From positions 1 to 51,622 of the forward strand of contig JASHOR010000060.1 of the NCBI GenBank assembly GCA_030041005.1: DNA of 51,622 nucleotides, given 5' to 3'. The stretch comes from Xanthobacteraceae bacterium. Lineage in GTDB: Bacteria > Pseudomonadota > Alphaproteobacteria > Rhizobiales > Xanthobacteraceae. The translations under genes were made by a program, and so were the position numbers. Below are positions 1 to 8,199 of the stretch, piece after piece (within the stretch, counting starts at the first letter, position 1; each line of letters begins with the position of its first letter). The notes below the pieces were generated by a model. That model was not told the DNA's origin and made no database searches. It saw only the letters and a list, made by a program, of their open reading frames with translations.

Positions 1-566
1 CGGCGGGCGAATTCCTGAAAGCCGAAACGGCGCCGCGCCGGCCAGGCGGGCAGCCGGATTTCGGTGATGATCTCGTCCGGCTCAAGCGCCGTCATCAGCG
101 GACCGCGGAAAAAATCGGCAGCGGCGATGACGCGTTCTCCGGCTTTGCCGAGAGCAACGATCCGCGCCTCGCAGGTCACGGCGATGCCCGGCATCTCGGC
201 GGCCGGGTCGGCGTGCGCCATACTGCCTCCGACCGTGCCGCGGTTGCGTATTTGATAATGGGCAACGTGCTCCACCGCCGCCAGCAGGAGCGGATGCGCG
301 GTGACGAGACGTGAATCGTCAAGAATATCGCGCCAGCGCACCATGGCGCCAAGGCTGACACCCTCTTGCGTGACGGCGATTCGCCGGAGCTCGGCGAGCT
401 TGCGCAGATCGACTAGCAGCGACGGCGAGGCGACGCGGAACGCCAGCATCGGCACAAGACTCTGCCCGCCGGCGAGCGGTTTCGCTTCGCCATCATGCGA
501 AGCCAGCAGCTCCACCGCTTCCGAAATGGTTGTCGGACAGGCGTATTCGAAGGGCGGTAACTTCAT
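1..566 (-). CDS. FAD-binding subunit of a molybdenum hydroxylase (CoxM/XdhB family), 3' end outside window
   Basis: The reading frame opens at an ATG at 566 and runs off the left edge without a stop, so about 188 residues of an expected 260-290 are present. It begins MKLPPFEYACPTT and carries the two FAD-contact motifs of the family: AGGQSLVPML near residue 32 and RNRGTVGGS near residue 110. In this family the subunit passes electrons from the iron-sulfur subunit to an external acceptor. It lacks the cysteine insert seen in the beta subunit at 10359-11378, so it is the ordinary form. It lies downstream of the two large molybdopterin subunits on the same strand, although a small opposite-strand gene (762-1040) intervenes. 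Pairing with one of those large subunits is an inference. The matching [2Fe-2S] subunit may lie beyond the left edge. Confidence 0.88.
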   Translation of the reverse strand, partial: MKLPPFEYACPTTISEAVELLASHDGEAKPLAGGQSLVPMLAFRVASPSLLVDLRKLAELRRIAVTQEGVSLGAMVRWRDILDDSRLVTAHPLLLAAVEHVAHYQIRNRGTVGGSMAHADPAAEMPGIAVTCEARIVALGKAGERVIAAADFFRGPLMTALEPDEIITEIRLPAWPARRRFGFQEFAR

Positions 567-761
567 AACAAGGCGCGTCCACTTCGAACCGCAGGAAACG
601 CTCTTCCGCCGTTTCCTAGCATCGGGCCACAATAGTGGTCAACGTGGCGCGTGCGAATGCATGGAATGCATTGCACCGCTTTCAGGTATGCGCTTATGTG
701 CCAGTTGCGCTCTTCTCCCCAAGGCAAGCAGAGGCGGGGACCATCGTCCGGTCCAGGCACA

Positions 762-1040
762 ATGAGCTACGCCGCCATTATTTTTGGCACAGCCGCCCTT
801 GTTTGCGGCCTGATAGCAGCCACTCAATGGTACCGGGCCAGCAAAATCGCCGTCGTACCGAACTTCTCTGAACTGCCCGAGGACGTCGGCGAGACGGATT
901 TCAATTGGGCGCTGATCAAGGCAATCATGATCGCTGCGCGGGAAACGAGTTCCCTGAACCGACTCGCGGCGTTATGGACGGCTGCGGCCGTCCTGCTCGG
1001 CGCCGCAACCAGCCTGCTGACGACGCTGACGCTGCATTGA
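762..1040 (+). CDS. small two-helix membrane protein, function unknown
   Basis: This 92-residue protein starts MSYAAIIFGTAALVCG. A hydrophobic segment covers residues 3-24, a short acidic stretch (SELPEDVGETDF) follows, and a second hydrophobic segment covers residues 67-91. It is probably an inner-membrane hairpin protein. Small proteins with this layout (an early YRASK motif, then VVPNFSELP) occur in Bradyrhizobium-type genomes without an assigned function. The ATG at 762 was preferred over an upstream in-frame ATG at 651 because the extra 37 residues are low in hydrophobicity and look like translated intergenic sequence. It is the only plus-strand gene among the minus-strand oxidoreductase genes here, and its stop lies 4 bp from the stop of the convergent gene at 1045. 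I see nothing that links it to catabolism. Confidence 0.62.
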   Translation: MSYAAIIFGTAALVCGLIAATQWYRASKIAVVPNFSELPEDVGETDFNWALIKAIMIAARETSSLNRLAALWTAAAVLLGAATSLLTTLTLH

Positions 1041-1044
1041 CCAA

Positions 1045-3345
1045 TCAGACCGCGCTCGGCTTCGCCCGGTCTTGAATCATCTGCCACACCCGCGGAGGGG
1101 ACAGCGGCAGCTCGTGCGGCTGCACGCCGAACGAACTGAGCGCTGCAGCCACCGCATTGGCGACGACACCGCCGACGGCGATGATGCCGCCTTCGCCGGC
1201 GCCCTTGACGCCGAGCGGGTTCAAGGGAGACGGCTTGTCTTCGAGCGCGACTGCACGGATATGCGGGAAATCGCTGGCGGTCGGCAGCAGATAATCGGCG
1301 AAAGAGCCGGTCAACAATTGTCCGTTCTCGTCATAGACGAAGTGCTCGAGGAATGTACCGCCCAGTCCCTGCACGACCGCGCCGACGCATTGTCCGTGCA
1401 GCGTCAGCGGATTGACGATGCGACCGACATCCTCCACGGCGACGTAATCGATTACTGCAACGTGCCCGGTCTTCGGGTCGACGGCGACGTAAGCGGCGTG
1501 GGCTCCGTAGGAGTAGGTCCTTTTGCTGCTGGCGAACGTGCCCTCCGCGCAAAGGCCGGCGAACTGCTTGAGCTCGACCGCGGCGCGGCCGGGGCCGATC
1601 GCCACGCCGTGATCGAGGGTGATGTCCTTGACCTCGCAGGAAAGAAGCCGCGCCGCCGCCTCACGAATAAGACCGCGCAGCTTGCCGGCGGCATCGACGA
1701 TGGCGCTTCCGGCCATCACCATGGTGCGCGAGGAAAACGAGCCATAGCCATGAGCGATGTAATCGGTCGAACCGTGCAACACCCGATTGATTCGCGCCAT
1801 CGGCAATTCCAGCGCATCGGCCGCAATTTGCGCCAATACGGTCTCGACCCCCTGGCCGACCGAGGAGGAGCCGACGAACAGCGAAATGGAGCCGTCGGCC
1901 TCGATCGCGAACCTCACGTTCTCTCTTGGTCCGGTGCCGCCGCCCTCAAGGTAACAACCGACGCCGACGCCATGGTAGCGTCCGTCGACGAGCTTGCCGC
2001 TCAGCTTGGCGCGCTCGTCCCATCCGAATTCCGCAAGGCATCGATCGAGCGTTATCTGGTAATCGCCGCTGTCGCATTCGGTCTTGATGTCGAGCGCCTG
2101 CACGGTCGGGAGGGGATAGGGCATATCCGCTTCGCGTACGAGATTGCGGCGGCGGAATTCGACGCGATCGATGCCAAGATCGGCCGCCGCCATGTCAAAC
2201 AGTCGCTCGCGGCAGAAATCCGACTCGAAGCGGCCGGGCCCCCGATAGGTGCCGACCGGGGTCTTGTTGGTCACGACCAATGTCACGTCCACGCGCACAT
2301 GCGCGATCCGATAGGGCCCGGGCAGCACCTGCGAAATGTTGCGCGCGGCGGTGGCGCCATTGGTGCGCACATAGGCGCCGATATCGGTGAAGGCCTGGCA
2401 GCGCAGGGCGAGAATCGTGCCGTCGCGTTCGCAGGCGATTTCCAGATCGCATTCCATATCGCGCGCATGGTTGAGCGCGGTAAGGTTCTCACGGCGGTCC
2501 TCGGTCCACTTGACCGGGCGGCGCAGGAGGCGGGCGGCGTAGGGGATCAGAAAATCTTCTGGATAGAATTCGCCGCGCGCGCCGAACCCGCCACCAACAT
2601 CGTATTCCAGCATGCGCACCGACTTTTCCGGCAACCCCATCATTAGAGCGAGCACATTGCGGTTGGTGAACGGCACCTTGCAGACGCCCTTGACCGTGAT
2701 TTGCTCGCTGTCGGGATCCCACTCAGCCAACAGGCCGCGCGGCTCCATCGGCACCGCGGCATGGCGGTGCACCTTGAAATGTTCGCGCCGGGTGTAGGGC
2801 GCAGTCTTGAATGCCGCCTCTGCATCGCCGCGCAGACTGGTGATCGTGTCGGGCAGATTGGTGCCGATCTGTTCAAAAAGGACGACCTCGTTGCTGCGCG
2901 CCAGATCGCGATCGGCAACCGCTGGCAACGGCTCGATATCGACCGCGATCGCTTCCAAGGCGTCTTCAGCAAGGGCGGGCGTATCGGCGATCACCACCGC
3001 AACCGGCTCGCCGACGTAACGCACCTTGCCATTGGCAATGACTGGTTGCTCGAATCGGCGGATGGCCGGGGTTGGATCGTGACGCAAGGGGATCGACGGG
3101 ACGGCGCCGATTTCGGCTGCCGTGATCACGGCGTGCACGCCGGGCCGTGCGCGGGCCGCGGCGGTATCGACCGAGCGAATGCGGCCGTGCGCGACCGAGC
3201 TGCGCAGAATCGCCGCATGCAGCATGCGTTCGCTGGACAGATCATCGACATATTGTCCGCGGCCGGTGAGAAAGCGAACATCTTCGAGGCGTTCGATCGG
3301 GCTGCCGACGAACAGATTGCTGGCGCGTTGAGTGGGTGCGCTCAT
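1045..3345 (-). CDS. molybdopterin-binding large subunit, xanthine dehydrogenase/CoxL-like family (copy 1)
   Basis: This 766-residue protein has the full length of the family. The N-terminal aldehyde oxidase/xanthine dehydrogenase a/b hammerhead domain covers about residues 20-145, followed by the molybdopterin-binding domains. Visible motifs are DVGGGFGARGEF (249-260), GTYRGPGR (365-372) and GVKGAGEGG, whose glutamate at about 718 matches the catalytic base of the family. The active-site loop is of the RGxGR kind and lacks the AYxCSFR motif with the copper-binding cysteine of true form I CO dehydrogenase. It is therefore a hydroxylase of an unknown, probably aromatic or aldehyde, substrate. 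Its ATG at 3345 overlaps the stop of the upstream gene by 4 bp (ATGA), indicating translational coupling. The enzyme needs molybdopterin cytosine dinucleotide and partner FAD and [2Fe-2S] subunits. Confidence 0.9.
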   Translation of the reverse strand: MSAPTQRASNLFVGSPIERLEDVRFLTGRGQYVDDLSSERMLHAAILRSSVAHGRIRSVDTAAARARPGVHAVITAAEIGAVPSIPLRHDPTPAIRRFEQPVIANGKVRYVGEPVAVVIADTPALAEDALEAIAVDIEPLPAVADRDLARSNEVVLFEQIGTNLPDTITSLRGDAEAAFKTAPYTRREHFKVHRHAAVPMEPRGLLAEWDPDSEQITVKGVCKVPFTNRNVLALMMGLPEKSVRMLEYDVGGGFGARGEFYPEDFLIPYAARLLRRPVKWTEDRRENLTALNHARDMECDLEIACERDGTILALRCQAFTDIGAYVRTNGATAARNISQVLPGPYRIAHVRVDVTLVVTNKTPVGTYRGPGRFESDFCRERLFDMAAADLGIDRVEFRRRNLVREADMPYPLPTVQALDIKTECDSGDYQITLDRCLAEFGWDERAKLSGKLVDGRYHGVGVGCYLEGGGTGPRENVRFAIEADGSISLFVGSSSVGQGVETVLAQIAADALELPMARINRVLHGSTDYIAHGYGSFSSRTMVMAGSAIVDAAGKLRGLIREAAARLLSCEVKDITLDHGVAIGPGRAAVELKQFAGLCAEGTFASSKRTYSYGAHAAYVAVDPKTGHVAVIDYVAVEDVGRIVNPLTLHGQCVGAVVQGLGGTFLEHFVYDENGQLLTGSFADYLLPTASDFPHIRAVALEDKPSPLNPLGVKGAGEGGIIAVGGVVANAVAAALSSFGVQPHELPLSPPRVWQMIQDRAKPSAV

Positions 3346-4142
3346 ATTACGATCGCCGCTTCCAGGTTGATCAGCGCACGCGCGACACTGAGCGCCGCGA
3401 GAGCCGAGGTTTTCGGATTGGTGCGCGAGGGTTTGCCTTGCAGTTGAATGGCGAAGCGCCCAGCGGCGCCCTCGGCTTCGATCTCGTGCACATTCCCCGG
3501 CGCCTGCGGGTCGGCCACCAGCTCGACTTCGGTAGCATCGAAACCCAGACCAGCCAGCGCCACCGCGGCGGCAACATTGGCGTTCTGCGGATAAAGCAGG
3601 GCGGCTTCGCCGGCATTGCCGCGATACAGGACCGTTCGGCTCGTCAGTTTATCGAGATCCGCGACTTTTTCCGCGGGCGAGCCGCGCCACGCAGCCGGCG
3701 GCTTACGTGAACGATAGCGAACCGCATCCAGGCCGCCGAGCCGCATCGCCGCAATCGCATCGATTCCGCCGATGGCGCCGGCCGGCAGAAAAATGCGACC
3801 GCCGCCATCGTGAGCGGCACTTTTGAGATTCGCCAGCAGTTTCGGCTCGGCCAGAGCTCCGATCGAGATCACGAGCAGATCGATTCCGCGTCGTAGAACC
3901 TGCGAGCCATAATCGGCCACCGCTCGCTGGCCGGCCACCTCGGCGACGATACCCGGCGTGCGCGCGAGCAACGCATTGAGTGAATCGACGATCTCGATAC
4001 CGGGCAGTGCAGTCCTCGCCACTGCTTCGCGCCCAGGCCGGCACAAAGCGCCGACGCAGGTCGCGCCGCCGGCCCTGCGGAGTGCCACGACCACGTCCTG
4101 CGCAATCCCGCCATAGCCGATGAGTGCGACCGAAACCGTCAC
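3342..4142 (-). CDS. aspartate dehydrogenase-like oxidoreductase (NadX family)
   Basis: This Rossmann-fold protein has about 266 residues, the usual length of L-aspartate dehydrogenases. It shows the NAD(P)-binding stretch GYGGIA (9-14) and family motifs AGAIGGIDA (about 121-129) and YPQNANVAAAV (about 184-194), with a conserved histidine in GNVHEI (about 219). Known members oxidise L-aspartate to iminoaspartate, or feed NAD synthesis. Here the gene sits inside a catabolic operon with no nadA or nadC nearby, so a different amino or imino substrate is plausible. I chose GTG at 4142 because it gives a 4-bp GTGA overlap with the stop of the upstream aldehyde dehydrogenase; the longer GTG start at 4166 would add eight poorly conserved residues. 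The 3' end overlaps the next gene by ATGA. Family assignment is firm, substrate is not. Confidence 0.82.
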   Translation of the reverse strand: MTVSVALIGYGGIAQDVVVALRRAGGATCVGALCRPGREAVARTALPGIEIVDSLNALLARTPGIVAEVAGQRAVADYGSQVLRRGIDLLVISIGALAEPKLLANLKSAAHDGGGRIFLPAGAIGGIDAIAAMRLGGLDAVRYRSRKPPAAWRGSPAEKVADLDKLTSRTVLYRGNAGEAALLYPQNANVAAAVALAGLGFDATEVELVADPQAPGNVHEIEAEGAAGRFAIQLQGKPSRTNPKTSALAALSVARALINLEAAIVI

Positions 4143-5572
4143 AGCCGCACGCCGGTGAACTTCCACTGCGACAACTCCTCCATGGTATAGCGCACTCCTT
4201 CGCGACCGAAGCCTGAAGCGCCGACGCCCCCGAACGGATAGGTGTCGAGCCGGAAGCGGCTGGCATCATTGATCCACAGCGAGCCGACGCGCAGCTTGCG
4301 CGAGACCTTGAACGCAGCCTCCAGGCTTTTGGTGAAGCACGCGCCCTGCAGCCCGAACTCGGACGAATTGGCCAGCGCAAGCGCGGCATCGAGGTCGGCC
4401 ACCGGTTGCACGACCACGACCGGCCCGAACGCCTCCTCGCGCATAAGCCGAGCATCGGGCGGCGCCTCGGCGACGATCGCCGGGCCCAAAATGGCCCCGC
4501 GGCGCTCGGGCTTGAGCGCAAGCTTGGCGCCCTTGGCAACGGCGTCGGCGATCATCGCTTCCACTCGATCGGCGGCGGCGCTCGAAACCATTGGGCCGAC
4601 ATCGGTGGCCGCATCCTCCGGATCTCCTACTTTCAGTTTTTTCGCCGCGGCGATGAACTGATCGAGGAAGCGTTCGTAGACGGCGCGCTCGACGATGACG
4701 CGCTGCGCCGAAATGCATTGCTGGCCGCTTGCCTCGAATCCGGCGCCGGCAATCCGCGTCGCGGCGTCGGCGAGATCGGCGTCGGCGCACACGATGTTGG
4801 CGGCATTGGAGCCTAGCTCGCCGACGAATTTTTTCGCGCCGGCCGCGCGCGCCAACTCATTGCCGGCGGCAGTAGAGCCAGTGACGGTGACGGCGGCGAC
4901 CAGCGGATGCGCCACGAGCAGCTTCGCCGTCTCGCGGCCACCCGGCACGACATTGAACAGCCCTTCCGGCAGCCCCGCCGTCTTCATCGCCTGCGCCATG
5001 AGCAGGGCGACCTCGGTGCCGGGCGGCGACGGCTTCACCACCACGGCATTGCCGACCGCCAGCGCCGGCGCGACCTTCTGGATAAGCAGATTCACCGGCC
5101 CGTTGAATGGGGTGATCGCGGCAACGACACCGTAGGGAATGCGTACGGTGAAGCCGAAACGCCCGGCGCCGGTTGCGGCGACGTCAAGTGGGAGCACTTC
5201 GCCGTTGAGGTGGGGCAACTGGGCGGCGCAGGCGCGCACGAAAGCGCCGGCGCGCTTGGCCTCGAAAGTAGCGGCGCGGCGCGGCTTGCCGATGACGCGG
5301 ATGAGCGAGCGCACGAGTTCGGCTTCGATCTTGTCCACGGCGTCAGCCACGGCCGCGAGCCACGCCACCCGCTTGGCCGTGGTCGCATCTTGATTTGCCA
5401 GATATGCATGGTGGGCATGCTTGACCGCCGCATCGACCACAGCGGCATCGGATTCGATCATCTGTGAAGCGACGCTTTCGTCGATCGGGGAAACGAGCGG
5501 CGAAAACCTCGCGTCACCGGCCGCACTCGTCGGGCCGCCGATCCAGGGCATCAGACGCGGAATATCGTTCAT
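4139..5572 (-). CDS. NAD(P)-dependent aldehyde dehydrogenase
   Basis: This 477-residue protein of the aldehyde dehydrogenase superfamily oxidises an aldehyde to a carboxylic acid in the cytoplasm. The catalytic set is visible: N157 in ITPFNGP, the general base E252 in GELGSN and the nucleophile C286 in GQQCISAQR. The cofactor-binding stretch VVVKPSPPG lies around residue 180, and the C-terminal PFGGVGASGFGREG motif is intact. The ATG at 5572 was chosen because a GGAGG ribosome-binding site lies 7 nt upstream; the open frame extends 14 codons further but without such a site. The gene starts 22 bp after the large molybdenum hydroxylase subunit upstream and is coupled by GTGA to the aspartate-dehydrogenase-like gene. 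The shared operon suggests that the aldehyde arises in the same pathway. Substrate unknown. Confidence 0.92.
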   Translation of the reverse strand: MNDIPRLMPWIGGPTSAAGDARFSPLVSPIDESVASQMIESDAAVVDAAVKHAHHAYLANQDATTAKRVAWLAAVADAVDKIEAELVRSLIRVIGKPRRAATFEAKRAGAFVRACAAQLPHLNGEVLPLDVAATGAGRFGFTVRIPYGVVAAITPFNGPVNLLIQKVAPALAVGNAVVVKPSPPGTEVALLMAQAMKTAGLPEGLFNVVPGGRETAKLLVAHPLVAAVTVTGSTAAGNELARAAGAKKFVGELGSNAANIVCADADLADAATRIAGAGFEASGQQCISAQRVIVERAVYERFLDQFIAAAKKLKVGDPEDAATDVGPMVSSAAADRVEAMIADAVAKGAKLALKPERRGAILGPAIVAEAPPDARLMREEAFGPVVVVQPVADLDAALALANSSEFGLQGACFTKSLEAAFKVSRKLRVGSLWINDASRFRLDTYPFGGVGASGFGREGVRYTMEELSQWKFTGVRL

Positions 5573-5594
5573 CGGAAAGCCTCCAAGCTGGTAC

Positions 5595-7943
5595 TCACTG
5601 ACGCGCCGCTTCAATCAAAGCGACCAGTTTTGCCGGTGTCACCGGATATTCGCCGATCGTAATGCCGAAAGGCGATAGCGCATCTTCGATCGCGGCGACG
5701 ATGGCCGCCGCCGCCGGCACGCAGCCGGATTCGCCCACGCCTTTGACGCCGAGCGGATTGAGCGGGGAAGGCGACTGCAGAAAGTGCGTCTCGATATTCG
5801 GCACTTCGGTTGCACTGGGTAGCAGATAATCGGCAAACGTGGTCGTCAGCGGCTGCGCGCCGTCGTCGTAGCGCATCCATTCGTAGAGCGTATTGCCGAT
5901 GGCGTGCGCGGTGCCGCCGACAATCTGGCCTTCGACGATCATCGGGTTGATCAGCCGGCCGCTGTCGTTGACCACGACATAACGCAGGATGCGCACGCGG
6001 CCGGTCTCCACGTCTACGTCGACTTCGGCCGCGTGACAGCCCATGCCATAGGTGAGCGCGTTCGGCAAAAAGCTTTGCAGGCTCTCGAGGCCAGGCTCGA
6101 ATTTTCCCGGCATCGAATAGCCAGGCACGCCGGACACCGCTTCGGCCACCTCCCGGAGCGACAATCCACTACCTGGCGCACCGACGACCTCAACGCGGCC
6201 GTCGCGCAGTTCGAGGTCCTCCACGCCGGTCTCCAAGAGGTGCGCGGCCACGGCGAGCACTTTTTCACGCACGGCGATGGCGGCGAGATGCACCGCCGAG
6301 CCCGCGGTAACGGTCTGCCGGCTGGCGAAACCGCCCTGTCCGTAAGGAATGACCGCGGTATCGCCGGCGATCACGCTCACGCTGTCGATGGAAACCGCAA
6401 ACTGCTCGGCGCAGATTTGCGCAAGCGCGGTGCGGATCCCCTGCCCCATCGGCATTGCCCCGGTATAGACCGAGATGCGGCCGGAGCGACCGATGCGCAC
6501 GATGCCGGATTCAAACGGTCCGCGCCCAGTACCTTTTACGCCGTTGCCGATCCCGATGCCGATATGGCGACCGTGGTCGCGCGCCCGCTGCTTGCGTGCA
6601 GCAAAGCCCGCGTAATCGATCGCCTCCACCGCCATCTCCAGACAGCGCGGAAAGTCGCCGCTGTCGTAGGCGACCGGCGATCCGGAGCGGGTCTTGAGCG
6701 GTGTCACGTACGGCATTTTCTCCGCCGGAACGAAATTGCGTCGCCGCACCTCGGCGCGATCGAGCTTGAGTTCGCGCGCGATGCGGTCGAGCAGGCGTTC
6801 CATGGCGAAGGCCGCCTCCGGATAGCCGGCGCCGCGCACCGGCATGGTCGCGACCTTGTTGGTCTCGGCGACCTTGACCGTCAATTCGTAGGCCGGCACG
6901 ACGTAAGGCCCCGGCACGCCGGTCGAAGTGTTATAGGGCAGGTTGAGGCCCTGCGGCGTATAGGCCCCTTGATCGTGGATAAGTTCGCCGCGGATGCCGA
7001 GCACGCGCCCGTCGTCGTCAAAAGCGGCTTCGAGATCCCAATATTGGTCACGCTCCTGCACCGCGGCGCAAAAATGTTCCCGGCGATCTTCGATCCATTT
7101 TATGGGACGGTGCAGTCGCAGGCATGCGGCGGCAATCGCGACCTCTTCCGGATAAAGCACGAATTTGCCGCCGAAGCCGCCACCTACATCCGGCGCGACG
7201 ACGCGGAGCCGGTTTTCGTCGAGCCGCAAGAGCCGCATCAGAAATGCGCGCACCTCGTGGGCGAGCTGGGTTGACGACCACAGCGTCAGCCGATCCTCGT
7301 TGCCGTCATGGACGGCAACCGCACCGCGACCTTCCATCGAATGGGCGCCCCCGCGGTGCTGCTTGAGGCTGACCCGGACGCGATGCGGCGCGCCGGCAAG
7401 CACCGCGGCGGCATCGCCGTAAGTCTGGCAAAATTCAACCAGCAGATTGCTTGCCTTGCCGCGGTGGGCAAGCGGCGCGCCAGGGCGCAGCGCAGCGCGG
7501 CAATCCGCTATCGCCGGCAGCGGCTCGTACTCCACGTCGACCGCGGCGGCGGCATCCTCGGCAACGGCGCGCGATTGCGCGATCACGATGGCCACGGCCT
7601 CGCCCACGAAGGCGACTTCGTTTTTGGCCAACACGAACGGCGCAACATCCGCCGGCAACTGATCAGTGCGAAATTGCAGCGGCAGCCGTTCTGCCGTGAG
7701 CTGCGGCGCAAGATCGGCCAAGCTCAACACGGCGTGCACGCCCGGTAACCGCCGCGCCGCGCCGCTATCGATACCGCGGACAGCCGCATGCGCATGCGGG
7801 CTGCGCACGAAGGCCGCCTCCAGCATGCCGGGAAATTTGAGATCGTCGACGAAGCGACCGCGCCCGCGAAGCAGCGGGACGTCTTCGAGCCGCAACACCC
7901 GCTCGCCGACCGAGCGGCTCTGCCTGGTGCGCGGCGCGCTCAC
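5595..7943 (-). CDS. molybdopterin-binding large subunit, xanthine dehydrogenase/CoxL-like family (copy 2)
   Basis: This protein of about 782 residues opens with VGERVLRLEDVPLLRGRGRF, the usual N-terminus of the family. It contains DVGGGFGGKF (about 252-261), VRGAGYPEA (about 369-377) and a C-terminal GVKGVGESG with the catalytic glutamate. The arginine normally ending the RGAGR substrate-loop motif is tyrosine here, which may alter substrate choice. The frame is open to 8333, but that stretch overlaps the divergent amidohydrolase gene and is not family-like. The GTG at 7943, with a GGCGGG stretch upstream, gives a normal length. The gene is first in the minus-strand operon leading through aldehyde dehydrogenase and the aspartate-dehydrogenase-like gene to a second large subunit. 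Two large subunits with one visible FAD subunit means either shared small subunits or partners beyond the window. Confidence 0.88.
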   Translation of the reverse strand: MSAPRTRQSRSVGERVLRLEDVPLLRGRGRFVDDLKFPGMLEAAFVRSPHAHAAVRGIDSGAARRLPGVHAVLSLADLAPQLTAERLPLQFRTDQLPADVAPFVLAKNEVAFVGEAVAIVIAQSRAVAEDAAAAVDVEYEPLPAIADCRAALRPGAPLAHRGKASNLLVEFCQTYGDAAAVLAGAPHRVRVSLKQHRGGAHSMEGRGAVAVHDGNEDRLTLWSSTQLAHEVRAFLMRLLRLDENRLRVVAPDVGGGFGGKFVLYPEEVAIAAACLRLHRPIKWIEDRREHFCAAVQERDQYWDLEAAFDDDGRVLGIRGELIHDQGAYTPQGLNLPYNTSTGVPGPYVVPAYELTVKVAETNKVATMPVRGAGYPEAAFAMERLLDRIARELKLDRAEVRRRNFVPAEKMPYVTPLKTRSGSPVAYDSGDFPRCLEMAVEAIDYAGFAARKQRARDHGRHIGIGIGNGVKGTGRGPFESGIVRIGRSGRISVYTGAMPMGQGIRTALAQICAEQFAVSIDSVSVIAGDTAVIPYGQGGFASRQTVTAGSAVHLAAIAVREKVLAVAAHLLETGVEDLELRDGRVEVVGAPGSGLSLREVAEAVSGVPGYSMPGKFEPGLESLQSFLPNALTYGMGCHAAEVDVDVETGRVRILRYVVVNDSGRLINPMIVEGQIVGGTAHAIGNTLYEWMRYDDGAQPLTTTFADYLLPSATEVPNIETHFLQSPSPLNPLGVKGVGESGCVPAAAAIVAAIEDALSPFGITIGEYPVTPAKLVALIEAARQ

Positions 7944-8199
7944 CAGTTGGTCGCCCGCCGCAATGAGCGCAACTCCGCACGCGCGGCACGACGAAGCGCC
8001 CACGCCGCAGCCGCGCCCTGTGAGCCAAGGACCGGATCCCGATCGCTCATCGTCCTTCCCGGACCGCGCACGCCGAACGCTCGTCCAACACCTGCGTGCT
8101 CGTTGCCGCTCTGTCCATAGCACACGTTTGCTGGTAAGTTTCCAAGCACGCTGCCGAGGATTGCAAGCGCGCGCCCTCAGCCGAGCCTGGAGGAAGCCG

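Noticed and set aside
1072-2646. 524-codon open frame on the plus strand
   Set aside because: It lies wholly antisense to a molybdenum hydroxylase gene with clear motifs; long antisense frames are expected in GC-rich DNA and it shows no family features.
5904-7274. 456-codon plus-strand frame
   Set aside because: Antisense to the second molybdopterin subunit; composition is that of a reverse-strand shadow, rich in histidine and arginine.
1-7943. True carbon monoxide dehydrogenase (coxMSL)
   Set aside because: Neither large subunit has the AYxCSFR loop with the copper-binding cysteine, and the gene order is not coxMSL.
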